Position numbers and translations under genes: made by a program | Part shown: positions 16,755-24,599 of the stretch, one piece after another | Layout: each line of letters begins with the position of its first letter | Numbering within the stretch: the stretch's first letter is position 1 | Notes under the pieces: model-generated | Database searches by the model: none | Seen by the model: the letters and a program-made list of their open reading frames with translations, nothing else | What the model was told of the DNA's origin: nothing | NCBI GenBank assembly: GCA_022508825.1 | Contig: JAFLUI010000008.1 | Span: forward strand, 1-37,528 | DNA length: 37,528 bases | Direction: 5' to 3' | Origin: Oscillospiraceae bacterium | Lineage (GTDB): Bacteria; Bacillota; Clostridia; Oscillospirales; Ruminococcaceae

Positions 16755-17339
16755 ATGAAAAGCAATTTCTTTGCATTTATATCAAGAATGAAATATATAA
16801 ACCGCTGGGGACTTATGCGAAACACCATCACCGAAAATATTAGCGAGCACAGTCTGGAGACCGCATTTATCGCCCATGTCCTTGCACTGTACAGGAACGT
16901 CCGGTTCGGAGGGAACGTGGACCCGGAAAGAGCGGCTCTGCTTGCAATGTACCATGACGTCACCGAAATAATAACGGGGGATATGCCTACCCCCATAAAA
17001 TATTACAACTCCGACATGAAGGAGGAGTATGCCAAGGTGGAAAAGCTTGCAGAGAAAAAGCTGCTCAGCTATCTCCCGGAGGATCTCCGTGAGCATTACG
17101 CTCCCCTGTTCGGAAAGACCGAGGAGGAAGCGGAGCTGTGGCAGCTTGTAAAGGCGGCAGATAAGCTTTCCGCGCTGATAAAATGTATTGAGGAGCGGCA
17201 GATGGGAAACAGCGACTTTTCAAATGCCGAGAAAAGCACTCTTGCCGCCGTCCACAAAATGGGGCTCCCCGAAGCAGAGGAGTTTATGAAGGAGTTCCTT
17301 TCTTCCTACGGTCTCACTCTGGACGATCAGGTCATGTAG
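16755..17339 (+). CDS. yfbR: HD-domain 5'-deoxynucleotidase, YfbR type
   Basis: A 194-residue HD hydrolase that removes phosphate from deoxynucleoside 5'-monophosphates, a nucleotide salvage and balance function. HD ligands His32, His67-Asp68 and Asp136 match YfbR with one residue offset. The flanking YfbR motifs RWGLMRNTITENISEHS and MYHDVTEIITGDMPTPIKY are intact. AGGGGG precedes the ATG. The 3' end overlaps the convergent phosphatase gene by 8 nt. Confidence 0.93.
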   Translation: MKSNFFAFISRMKYINRWGLMRNTITENISEHSLETAFIAHVLALYRNVRFGGNVDPERAALLAMYHDVTEIITGDMPTPIKYYNSDMKEEYAKVEKLAEKKLLSYLPEDLREHYAPLFGKTEEEAELWQLVKAADKLSALIKCIEERQMGNSDFSNAEKSTLAAVHKMGLPEAEEFMKEFLSSYGLTLDDQVM

Positions 17340-17784
17340 TCAGATATTTGAAAAGCCCCTCACAGCCCTCGTAAATATCTTCGTATGCTACGTTAAACTG
17401 GCGGGTGTACCAGGGGTCTTCAACGTCGTCGTTTCTTCCCGCATATTCAAGGAGCTTATGTATTTTATGCTCCGGGTCACTCTGAAAAATACGGGTGATA
17501 TTTCTCATATTATTGCTGTCCATGACCAGAAAAAGATCGTACTTTTCGTAGTCGCTGCTTTTGAGCTGGACTGCGTATTTACCCTCGCAGGAAAGTCCGT
17601 GACGCTTAAGCTCCGCACGGGCAGGAGGGTACACAGGATTTCCTATCTCCTCTGTGCTTGTTGCACTGGAGAGAATGAGGAAATCCTTTTCCATTCCCGC
17701 ATCCTTCACAAGCTTTTTCATTATAAATTCCGCCATGGGAGAACGGCATATATTCCCGTGGCAGACGAACATTATCTTGGTCAT
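17332..17784 (-). CDS. Low-molecular-weight protein-tyrosine phosphatase family
   Basis: A 150-residue phosphatase. The P-loop CX5R is C8-HGNIC-R14-S, and the general acid lies in Asp123-Pro-Trp, where tyrosine phosphatases usually have DPY or DPW. AAAGGAG precedes the ATG. It is 23 nt after the fructosamine-kinase-family gene. Human LMW-PTP-A is known to act as a ribulosamine-5-phosphatase, and bacterial kinase homologues are known next to such phosphatases. The context therefore favours removal of phosphate from sugar adducts on proteins over tyrosine dephosphorylation. That is inference. Confidence 0.92.
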   Translation of the reverse strand: MTKIMFVCHGNICRSPMAEFIMKKLVKDAGMEKDFLILSSATSTEEIGNPVYPPARAELKRHGLSCEGKYAVQLKSSDYEKYDLFLVMDSNNMRNITRIFQSDPEHKIHKLLEYAGRNDDVEDPWYTRQFNVAYEDIYEGCEGLFKYLTT

Positions 17785-17807
17785 ATTTTTCTCCTTTCAG
17801 ACCGCAG

Positions 17808-18701
17808 TCAGACATACCTGCTCAGAATATTTTTTACAGAACCGAGATAGGAGCTTCCGAAAAGATTCAGATGATTCAGCAGATGGTAAAGATTATACAA
17901 GTCCCTTCTGTCCCGATATCCGTTGTCGATGGGAGTTATCTCATTATACGCCCCATAGAAGCTTTCGGGACATCTGCCGAACAGCTCTGTCATAGCAAGC
18001 TCTGCTTCATAGTGACCCACATAAGCAGCGGGGTCAAATATCCACGCCTTGCCGTCAGGACCGGGAGCCGCATTTCCGCTCCACAGGTCGCCGTGGATAA
18101 GGGACGGGAACTCAGGCTCAGGCAGATAGTTTTCAAGATGGTCTGTCAGCTTTGTGCAAAGACGTCTTGTACCGGAATCAAAATACCTGTCTGCCATTTT
18201 AAATTGAGGCAGCAGACGGCACTCCCGGAAAAAATCCACCCAGCTTGTCATGGGCGTATTTTTCTGAGGGGTGGCACCAATGTAGTTGTCCCCTGTAAAG
18301 CCGAAGCACCCCCCTGCCGCAAGCTGTGAGCAGTCTGCCCGATGGAGCTCAGCCAGCTCTCTGCCGAATATCTCCCAGTACCTTTCAAGCCTTGGAGCGG
18401 CTTCAAGATATTCCATCAAAAGAAAGGACATATTCTTATCCGATCCCATGCCAAAGACCTCGGGCACTCCGATGGTGCCTGTCTGTCTGAGTGCGTCCAG
18501 ACCCTTTGCCTCTGCCTCAAAAAAGGACAGATTTTTGGGCGTGTTGGATTTCATAAACACCGGGCTCCCGTCTGAAAGCGTCAGACGGTAAGCAAGGTTT
18601 ATGTCTCCGCCGTATACCTGCTGCTTGTTTACTATCCGCAGACTGTTTCCAAAGATCCCGGTGATGGCTTCCTCGGGAGAATTTGTGTGTATCATTTTCA
18701 T
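17808..18701 (-). CDS. Fructosamine/ribulosamine-3-kinase family protein
   Basis: A 297-residue kinase of the fructosamine-kinase family, which phosphorylates O-3 of ketoamine adducts on protein lysines so that the adduct falls off. The family signature GFTGDNYIGATPQ lies at about 134-146. The catalytic loop HGDLWSGN (203-210, Asp205) and the metal motif FDPAAYVGHYEAELAMTELFG (starting near 222) are intact. Bacterial members often prefer ribulosamines or erythrulosamines. Its ATG overlaps the stop of the upstream 57-residue gene as ATGA, so translation is likely coupled. Confidence 0.93.
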   Translation of the reverse strand: MKMIHTNSPEEAITGIFGNSLRIVNKQQVYGGDINLAYRLTLSDGSPVFMKSNTPKNLSFFEAEAKGLDALRQTGTIGVPEVFGMGSDKNMSFLLMEYLEAAPRLERYWEIFGRELAELHRADCSQLAAGGCFGFTGDNYIGATPQKNTPMTSWVDFFRECRLLPQFKMADRYFDSGTRRLCTKLTDHLENYLPEPEFPSLIHGDLWSGNAAPGPDGKAWIFDPAAYVGHYEAELAMTELFGRCPESFYGAYNEITPIDNGYRDRRDLYNLYHLLNHLNLFGSSYLGSVKNILSRYV

Positions 18702-18871
18702 TTCCCACCCTGACGCTCTTTATCTATCATATCTACTATCCTGAAATAATCATCTATCTCAGCCTGCGCCTGCTCCTCGGTCATATCAAAATGCGCCATA
18801 AGCAGACGTCTGACTGTTCCTGTCTCACACTCCTGAGAAAATTTATCCCGTATCAGATCAAGCGGGTCCAT
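18698..18871 (-). CDS. Small acidic helical protein, 57 residues
   Basis: A 57-residue frame, MDPLDLIRDKFSQ...KERQGGK, predicted all helical and acidic. No family is recognised. It is very likely real because a near-perfect AAAGGAGG lies 8 nt before the ATG and the TGA stop overlaps the kinase ATG (ATGA). It is the first gene of the kinase-phosphatase operon. It could be a partner or regulator of the kinase, or only a coupling leader. Confidence 0.75.
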   Translation of the reverse strand: MDPLDLIRDKFSQECETGTVRRLLMAHFDMTEEQAQAEIDDYFRIVDMIDKERQGGK

Positions 18872-18898
18872 AGATCATTCCTCCTTTTTTACAGAAAC

Positions 18899-18920
18899 CG
18901 GCACAACAAAAGCTGTGCCG
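18899..18920 (-). terminator. Weak terminator after the fusion gene
   Basis: CGGCACA (18899-18905) and TGTGCCG (18914-18920) form a 7-bp stem. The minus strand continues GTTTCTGT, a poor U-tract. It probably separates the acyl-CoA synthetase fusion from the deglycation operon. Confidence 0.5.
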
Positions 18921-18975
18921 ATCATGATAATAGCAATATAGAAGCTTATAACGTTACCGAGCCACAAACTCACAA

Positions 18976-19020
18976 ATTACTTCATAACTATGCAGCGGAA
19001 TGGGTAAAGGCTCAGCCTTT
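18976..19020 (-). repeat. Diverged copy of the dispersed GGCTGAGCC repeat
   Basis: On the minus strand, three nt past the stop of the fusion gene, AAGGCTGAGCCTTTACCC is followed by ATTCCGCTGCATAGTT and AAGTAA. This follows the block order of the 25006 and 32306 copies (head hairpin, TTCCGCTG, ATA-GTT, AGTAA). The downstream half of the full element is not recognisable. Confidence 0.6.
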
Positions 19021-19022
19021 TT

Positions 19023-21545
19023 TCATGCTGTTACGATATTGTCAGCATCCTGAAGGTTCAGCAGATCGACTGCCTGCTCACGCATTTTGTATTTCAGGAT
19101 CTTGCCTGCTGCATTCATGGGGAACTCCTCAACAAACACAACATAGCGGGGCACCTTGGTCTTGTCCATATTTGAGCGGACGTAGGCTTTAAGGGTGTCC
19201 TCAGTACACTCTGCGCCCTCGTTTTTGATGACGCACGCCATGACCTCTTCTCCGTAGTTCTTATCGGGGACTCCGATGACCTGCACATCACGAACATCGG
19301 GGTGTGTATAAAGGAAGTCCTCTATCTCCTTGGGGTAGATATTCTCACCGCCGCGGATTATCATATCCTTGATTCTTCCAGTGATCTTGAAGTTGCCGTC
19401 CGGGAGCCTTCTTGCAAGGTCTCCCGAATGGAGCCAGCCCTCCTCGTCAATTGCGGCGGCGGTAGCCTCGGGCATTTTGTAGTAGCCCTTCATAATGTTG
19501 TAGCCCCGGGCGCAGAACTCGCCGTCGATATTGTCTCCCACTTCCTCGCCGGTCTCGGGATCGACTATCTTGCACTCAACGCCGAAAATGGGTCCTCCCA
19601 CCGTATTTACACGGGTCTCAATGGAGTCGGTGGTCTTGCTCATTGTTGTTGCAGGGGACGCTTCCGTCTGTCCGTAGGTTATACATATCTCGGGCATATG
19701 CATTTTCTCGATGACCTCTTCCATGGTCTTGATAGGACAGGGAGACCCTGCCATGATGCCGGTTCTCATGTGAGAAAAATCGGTCTTGGGGAAGTCATTG
19801 TGTCCCAGCATTGCAATAAACATGGTGGGTACCCCGTGGAAGCAGGTGATCTTCTCCTTGTTGATGCAGTTAAGTCCCTTTCTGGGTGAAAATGCTGTGA
19901 TGGGGGACATTGTTACTGCGTGTGTCATGGAAGCTGTCATGGCAAGCACCATTCCGAAGCAGTGGAACATAGGCACCTGTATCATCATGCGGTCAGCAGA
20001 GGACAGATCCATGCAGTCTCCGATAGCCTTTCCGTTGTTGACCACATTGTAATGTGTGAGCATAACGCCCTTGGGGAAGCCTGTTGTGCCTGAGGTATAC
20101 TGCATATTTGCAACGTCGTCCACCTTTATGGAACGTCGGCGGCGCTCAACCTCGGTGAGGGGAACCTGTGTATGCATCGCAACAGCCTCGTCCCATGTGT
20201 AGCAGCCGGGCTGACGGCTTTCCACGGTGATAACATTTTTAAGATAAGGGAATTTTTCAGAGTTAAGCTGTCCGGGCTTGCATTCCAGAAGCTCGGGACA
20301 GAGAGTCTTCATGATCTCGTTGTAGTCGGTGCCTTTATAGGAGTCTATCATGACAAGAGTGTGGGTATCGGACTGCTTTAAAAGATACTCCATCTCGTGA
20401 ATTTTATTGCCGGTGTTTACCGTAACAAGTACCGCACCGATCTTTGTAGTCGCCCAGAAGGTGATATACCATGCAGGGACGTTTGTCGCCCAGATGGCAA
20501 CATGGTCTCCCTTTCCAACGCCCATTGCGATAAGAGAGCGGGCGAAGGTGTCCACATCGTCACGGAATTGTGGATACGTGCGGGTATAGTCAAGCTCGGT
20601 ATAGCGAAAAGCGTACTGATTCGGGAACTGCTCACAGATACGGTCCAGAACATCGGGGAAGGTATAGGTGAGCAGACGCTCCTTCGGCCAGGGGTAGTAT
20701 CCCTTGCCGTCATTGCTGAGCTGGAGCGGATGCTTGTAGCGTGTGCGGTATTTTGACATATAATCAGCAAACTGAGGGAAAACGATACCCGCGTCTGAAA
20801 GCTCGGGCATCCAGCGCTTTACCCATTCAAGGGAAATGTATCCTGTATAGTGGATGCTCTCCAGAGCCGCCATCATAGCGTCCAGAGGCAGGTCGCCTTC
20901 ACCCATCATTTCATAGCGGAGGACACCGTCCTTCACAGAGCTGTCCTTGGTGTGGACATATTTTATATAACTGCCCAGATTTGCAACAGTGGTCTCGGGA
21001 GACTCATCTGCATAACGGTAGGGATGATGCATATCCCAGAGAGCTGCAACACGGACACTTCCAACACGGTCAAGAAGCTTTTTCAGACGGGCGGTATCGC
21101 TGAACACGCCGTTTGTCTCCACAAGCAGTGTGACCTCGTGGGCTTCCGCTTCCGGGGCAAGCTCCTTAAGAAGCTCTGCCAGGTAGTCATCATCGATACC
21201 CTCCGCAGGCTCGGGATTGCGGTCACCGAGGACACGGATGTAGGACGCTCCCACAGATCGGGCAAGCTCCATGCAGCCTGTCAGCTCCTTACGGGTCTGC
21301 TCTGCGTTTTCTTTTTCGTTCAGGCAGCAGTTTGAACTGACGCAGGGTATCTCCAAGCCCAGACTCTGCAGCTTGGAGACTGTCTTTTCAAGCTGTGCGC
21401 CTGTAAATGGCTTGGTGCGGTATGGGTCGGCAGGGATACCGAGACTTCTCAGTTCGATACCGTCAAAGGCAAAGTCCTTTGCCATGGAGTAGATCTCTGT
21501 CCAGTCAAAATCGGGACAGCCCAGTGTGGAAAATGATATCTTCAT
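19023..21545 (-). CDS. Fusion: xylose-isomerase-like TIM barrel plus acyl-CoA synthetase
   Basis: One 840-residue frame with two enzymes. Residues 1-265 are a sugar-phosphate isomerase/epimerase-type TIM barrel (AP endonuclease 2 superfamily) with candidate metal ligands Glu143 (VETNG), Asp171 (WDMHH), His198 (VHTKD) and Glu240 (SLEW). Residues about 290-840 are an AMP-forming acyl-CoA synthetase with P-loop YTSGTTGFPKG (483-493), YGQTEAS (624-630), SGDL (707-710) and the catalytic lysine in GKILK (Lys815). No stop or frameshift lies between them. GGAGG precedes the ATG at 21545, which sits 18 codons inside the longest frame. The synthetase half alone would be an ordinary medium/long-chain or aryl acid ligase. 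The joint substrate is unknown. Confidence 0.93.
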   Translation of the reverse strand: MKISFSTLGCPDFDWTEIYSMAKDFAFDGIELRSLGIPADPYRTKPFTGAQLEKTVSKLQSLGLEIPCVSSNCCLNEKENAEQTRKELTGCMELARSVGASYIRVLGDRNPEPAEGIDDDYLAELLKELAPEAEAHEVTLLVETNGVFSDTARLKKLLDRVGSVRVAALWDMHHPYRYADESPETTVANLGSYIKYVHTKDSSVKDGVLRYEMMGEGDLPLDAMMAALESIHYTGYISLEWVKRWMPELSDAGIVFPQFADYMSKYRTRYKHPLQLSNDGKGYYPWPKERLLTYTFPDVLDRICEQFPNQYAFRYTELDYTRTYPQFRDDVDTFARSLIAMGVGKGDHVAIWATNVPAWYITFWATTKIGAVLVTVNTGNKIHEMEYLLKQSDTHTLVMIDSYKGTDYNEIMKTLCPELLECKPGQLNSEKFPYLKNVITVESRQPGCYTWDEAVAMHTQVPLTEVERRRRSIKVDDVANMQYTSGTTGFPKGVMLTHYNVVNNGKAIGDCMDLSSADRMMIQVPMFHCFGMVLAMTASMTHAVTMSPITAFSPRKGLNCINKEKITCFHGVPTMFIAMLGHNDFPKTDFSHMRTGIMAGSPCPIKTMEEVIEKMHMPEICITYGQTEASPATTMSKTTDSIETRVNTVGGPIFGVECKIVDPETGEEVGDNIDGEFCARGYNIMKGYYKMPEATAAAIDEEGWLHSGDLARRLPDGNFKITGRIKDMIIRGGENIYPKEIEDFLYTHPDVRDVQVIGVPDKNYGEEVMACVIKNEGAECTEDTLKAYVRSNMDKTKVPRYVVFVEEFPMNAAGKILKYKMREQAVDLLNLQDADNIVTA

Positions 21546-21602
21546 AAACGTCCTCCGTTTTTTTCTTTTATGTTTTGCGTCGTTAAGCTGAAGCGTCATA
21601 TA

Positions 21603-21644
21603 TTTTAAGGCAGCAGCCGCTCCTTGTGCGGTGTTGCCTTAAAA
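21603..21644. repeat. Hairpin with 10-bp perfect outer stem
   Basis: TTTTAAGGCA (21603-21612) and TGCCTTAAAA (21635-21644) pair, and CCGC/GCGG pair inside. It lies after the stop of the DUF898-like gene and before the fusion gene. There is no long U-tract after it on the minus strand, so it may be a terminator that relies on the A-U base of the stem or a leader structure for the fusion gene. Confidence 0.55.
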
Positions 21645-21652
21645 GTATTGCT

Positions 21653-23053
21653 TTAATTAAATATCTCCATACCCGGCGGCTCATATCCCACCGGAGCCGC
21701 AGGTACCTGTACGAAGGTATGACTGTAAAGCCATTTATTCATTCTTATTACAGCCCAGGGAGAGTATATGCCAAGTGTTATCATGCAAAGAAGCGCACAG
21801 ATGATGCAGGTGCCAAGGAACTGGATGCCTGTGCCGTCAAAGTCCATACGGTATCCCGACACAACATAATGCTTCATCTGCCAGTTCATCAGCATAGCAT
21901 ATGCCCATGCAGAGCCGATGCCAAGGGTCACCGCTGAGAGCAGACCTCCCAATATGGAATATCCGAAAAATTCAGCCGTATTTCCGTCAAAAGCACTGTC
22001 CGGATTCACTGCACCGCTCTGCGGATGCTGATCGTCAAAGAATGTGTGCTTTGCTTCCCATTTCAGATAGTCCACATATGCAAAGAATGCATATATGCCA
22101 AGGGTTATAAGCGACAGCAAAAGCCACTTGAGCCACAGACCCAGCATCTGTCCGCCCGTACCTGTGAATGTGAGTCGTCTGCCGTTTATGACGGTATGGG
22201 ACTTTCTCCATTTCAGTATCATACAGGTTGTCCAGGGCGTTGCGATAGTAAGTGTAACTGCGCTGAGAAGTCCGCTCAGGATCATATAGCCAAGCAGTTC
22301 GACACCATTGCCGTCAAAAAAGGACGCAGGTCCTGTATTTCCTGCTGACATCTGTGCTTGAGGCATTCCCTGCACGGGTGCCATCGCCTGCGCCTGCTCC
22401 GCCTGAGCCCGGGCCTGTGCCTGTCTTTCCTCATCCCGTGCAGCCTTCTGCTGCCTCCACTGCTCTGTCATCTTCTTAATAAAACGGGTCAATTCATCAA
22501 TATCCCTGCCGAGATCTATGCTGCTTGCCAGTTCCTTATTCTGCAGGAACACTCTTGATATAACATCAAGACCTGCTATCAGCACAAGGACGGCGAGCAA
22601 AAACAACACCATGCTGAAGTGCTTGGAAGCCGCTGCTATTATGACCAGAACAAAGGACAGGACAGTCACTCCCGCAGCCAGATATCCGGACGGCGACAGC
22701 AAAGACCGATCCGTCGCCATATAATATGCCAGACCTCCCACAGCGCCGAACGCTGCTATGACAACAGCCGCGCTGACAAGAAATTTTGCCAGTTTGAATA
22801 TAAAGCCTATTATGTATATACGTCCTAAAACCCCTAATAATCCGCCTGAAATGACAAGCACCAACGGGAATATGCCTGCTGCCGCAATAAGGTACTCTAT
22901 ATTTTCTCTTGTGAGATACTTTTTCCAGTCTATTCCCCCGATCTGTGATCCCTGCCGCTCCTGCTGCTCCTGCTGTTCATTTACAGAAGCGCCGCATTTT
23001 GAGCAGAACCTGTCTTCGCTGCTAAGCTCAGCTCCGCATTTTGGACAAAACAT
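21653..23053 (-). CDS. Zinc-ribbon membrane protein with two DUF898-like repeats
   Basis: A 466-residue membrane protein. An N-terminal zinc ribbon uses Cys3, Cys6, Cys17 and Cys20 (CPKCG, CSKCG). Four or five transmembrane segments follow (about 55-190), then a charged Gln/Ala-rich linker (about 195-240). Two homologous DUF898/YjgN-like membrane units follow at about 245-345 and 357-450. They share FDGNxxExxGYxILxGLLSAVTLxI and the ITLGIY motif, so they arose by internal duplication. The function of this family is unknown. AAAGGGG precedes the ATG, and a promoter lies at 23088-23116. Confidence 0.85.
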   Translation of the reverse strand: MFCPKCGAELSSEDRFCSKCGASVNEQQEQQERQGSQIGGIDWKKYLTRENIEYLIAAAGIFPLVLVISGGLLGVLGRIYIIGFIFKLAKFLVSAAVVIAAFGAVGGLAYYMATDRSLLSPSGYLAAGVTVLSFVLVIIAAASKHFSMVLFLLAVLVLIAGLDVISRVFLQNKELASSIDLGRDIDELTRFIKKMTEQWRQQKAARDEERQAQARAQAEQAQAMAPVQGMPQAQMSAGNTGPASFFDGNGVELLGYMILSGLLSAVTLTIATPWTTCMILKWRKSHTVINGRRLTFTGTGGQMLGLWLKWLLLSLITLGIYAFFAYVDYLKWEAKHTFFDDQHPQSGAVNPDSAFDGNTAEFFGYSILGGLLSAVTLGIGSAWAYAMLMNWQMKHYVVSGYRMDFDGTGIQFLGTCIICALLCMITLGIYSPWAVIRMNKWLYSHTFVQVPAAPVGYEPPGMEIFN

Positions 23054-23087
23054 TTTTGGACAACCCCTTTATTACATTAATGCTTTA

Positions 23088-23116
23088 ATTTTACCATAAA
23101 TACTATATCCTGTCAA
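23088..23116 (-). promoter_or_regulatory. Promoter for the zinc-ribbon membrane protein
   Basis: On the minus strand TTGACA (23111-23116), a 17-nt spacer and TAAAAT (23088-23093), about 35 nt upstream of the ATG. Confidence 0.75.
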
Positions 23117-23152
23117 GGGCGTGGACAATAAATTACATTTGCCATATCCCTC

Positions 23153-23479
23153 TTATTCTGTTATGTCACTGAGCTGTTTATTGATATCACGTCTTCCGTA
23201 CATGATACGAACGATATTAACTATGCTTTCTTCTTCATTTGTTTTGTAGAAGATCAAATAATTATCCACAGGGAAAAAACGTACACCCTGACTATGCAAC
23301 GGTTCGTCATCATACAGACGGTAACGCATGGGCATTTCTTCAAGAGAACGGATGCTTTTCATAATCCGTCCTGCTTGCCCGGATGCTGCCTCGGGAGCCA
23401 TCAGATCATATGCAATATACTAATAAATATCTCTCAGATCCTGTCTTGCACGGTCAGAATAGATTATCGTCCAACTCAT
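23153..23479 (-). pseudogene. RelE/ParE-family toxin interrupted by an in-frame amber codon
   Basis: Read from the ATG at 23479, whose first bases overlap the antitoxin stop as ATGA, the frame gives MSWTIIYSDRARQDLRDIY then TAG (23420-23422). It then continues YIAYDL and a normal RelE/ParE body ending at 23153. In total there are 108 codons, with the stop at codon 20. The stop aligns with Glu20 of the intact toxin encoded at 10207-10518, so one base change from CAG or GAG explains it. The remaining downstream frame could start at an ATG (23401) and give an 82-residue product lacking the first strand and helix. This is probably an inactivated toxin with the antitoxin retained. A sequencing error or readthrough is possible. 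Confidence 0.85.
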
Positions 23480-23781
23480 ACGCCGTAATCCCTTTTCATT
23501 TCTGCTTCAACGTCATTCGCTGAATGGACTCTTCCTGCTCTTATATCGGACAGCCCTTTTTCGATCTCCTCGTCAAACTGCTCCTTTGTAAGAGAGCCGT
23601 ATGAAAGCGGTGCTTCCTTCGGCAGCTTCATTTCAAATGGTATCCCTCTCTGCAAAACGACCTGACGGAGAAACATTCCCACAGCGTTGGACATAGGTAT
23701 CCCCAGCTTATCAAGCACCTGCTCTGCCTGTTCCTTGATCTCAGGCTCCACACGTGCAAATACATTTGATGTTCTTGCCAT
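23476..23781 (-). CDS. RelB/DinJ-family antitoxin
   Basis: A 101-residue antitoxin. The ribbon-helix-helix part (SNVFARVEPEIKEQAEQV) is followed by GIPMSNAVGMFLRQVVLQRGIPFEMKLP, the DinJ hallmark, and an acidic toxin-binding tail. The ATG at 23781 has AGGAGG 9 nt upstream, so the longer frame is rejected. Its TGA stop overlaps the toxin ATG by ATGA. It is probably autoregulated through the palindrome at 23817-23833. Confidence 0.88.
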   Translation of the reverse strand: MARTSNVFARVEPEIKEQAEQVLDKLGIPMSNAVGMFLRQVVLQRGIPFEMKLPKEAPLSYGSLTKEQFDEEIEKGLSDIRAGRVHSANDVEAEMKRDYGV

Positions 23782-23802
23782 AACTATCGCCTCCTGTAAT
23801 GT

Positions 23803-23833
23803 ATTATACCACAAACGCTTGCGAAGTGCAAGC
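23803..23833 (-). promoter_or_regulatory. Promoter and palindrome of the second toxin-antitoxin pair
   Basis: On the minus strand TTGCAC (23826-23831), a 17-nt spacer and TATAAT (23803-23808). GCTTGC-N5-GCAAGC (23817-23833) overlaps the -35 box and is a candidate antitoxin operator. Confidence 0.7.
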
Positions 23834-23870
23834 AATTTGCAAATTATATTGCTCCCCTGCTATTTTTATA

Positions 23871-23899
23871 TTGAATTATTTCCAAAAATGTAGTATAAT
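23871..23899 (+). promoter_or_regulatory. Promoter for the histidine phosphatase and yqgF/ruvX
   Basis: TTGAAT (23871-23876), a 17-nt spacer and TATAAT (23894-23899), 25 nt before the ATG. Confidence 0.75.
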
Positions 23900-23924
23900 T
23901 TATACAGCAAAGGAATGATATATT

Positions 23925-24599
23925 ATGCTTAAGATCTATTTTGTACGCCATGCGGAGGCGATGGGAAACGTCCTGGAATTTTTTCAGGGACGCACCGACA
24001 CCGAGGTAAGCGAAAAGGGACTTGCCCAGCTTGAATGTCTTGCAGAGCGTTTCCGTAACATCCCCATAGAAAAAATATACTCAAGTCCCCTTAAAAGAGC
24101 GGCAGCTACTGCGGAGGCAGTAAACAGATATCACGGTCTGCCCATACTGTTTGACGATGAGCTCATCGAAATAAACGGAGGGGTATGGGAGGGCAGACCC
24201 TGGTCAGAGCTGCCCGTACTCTATCCCACCGAGCACCGTCTTTGGACAGATAAAATGGAGGACTTTTATATCGAGGGCGGCGAAAAAATGACAGAGGTCT
24301 TCGAGCGGATGAAAAAAGCCGTTGGAAGGATCGCTGCTGAAAATCAGGGGCATACCATCGCTGTTGTGTCCCACGGATGCGCTCTCCGGAATTATCTCTG
24401 CTATGCAGCAGGGGACAGCATTGAACACCTTAAGGACGTTGGCTGGTCGGACAACACTGCCGTTTCTCTTGTGGAGTACGATGACGACCTGACCCCGAAA
24501 ATAATTTTCAAAAATGACGGAAGCCATCTTACAGGCGCCCTTTCCACACTTGCACACTCAGACTGGTGCAAATATGAAAATGAGGAGGTCTCTCCATGA
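23925..24599 (+). CDS. Histidine phosphatase (phosphoglycerate mutase superfamily)
   Basis: A 224-residue cytoplasmic phosphatase. The N-terminal catalytic motif is RHAE with His9 as the phosphoacceptor. Further family motifs are SSPLKRAAATAEA, the acid in EINGGVWEG and the second His in VVSHGCALRNYL. The sequence pattern fits a broad phosphatase such as CobC/PhoE type rather than a glycolytic mutase. The substrate cannot be told. AAGGA precedes the ATG. The stop overlaps the next gene as ATGA. Confidence 0.88.
   Translation: MLKIYFVRHAEAMGNVLEFFQGRTDTEVSEKGLAQLECLAERFRNIPIEKIYSSPLKRAAATAEAVNRYHGLPILFDDELIEINGGVWEGRPWSELPVLYPTEHRLWTDKMEDFYIEGGEKMTEVFERMKKAVGRIAAENQGHTIAVVSHGCALRNYLCYAAGDSIEHLKDVGWSDNTAVSLVEYDDDLTPKIIFKNDGSHLTGALSTLAHSDWCKYENEEVSP

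Noticed and set aside
23153-23401. Intact 82-residue toxin starting at 23401
   Set aside because: The reading frame continues upstream with clear RelE/ParE sequence to an ATG coupled to the antitoxin, so the short form is a remnant of a longer gene interrupted by TAG.
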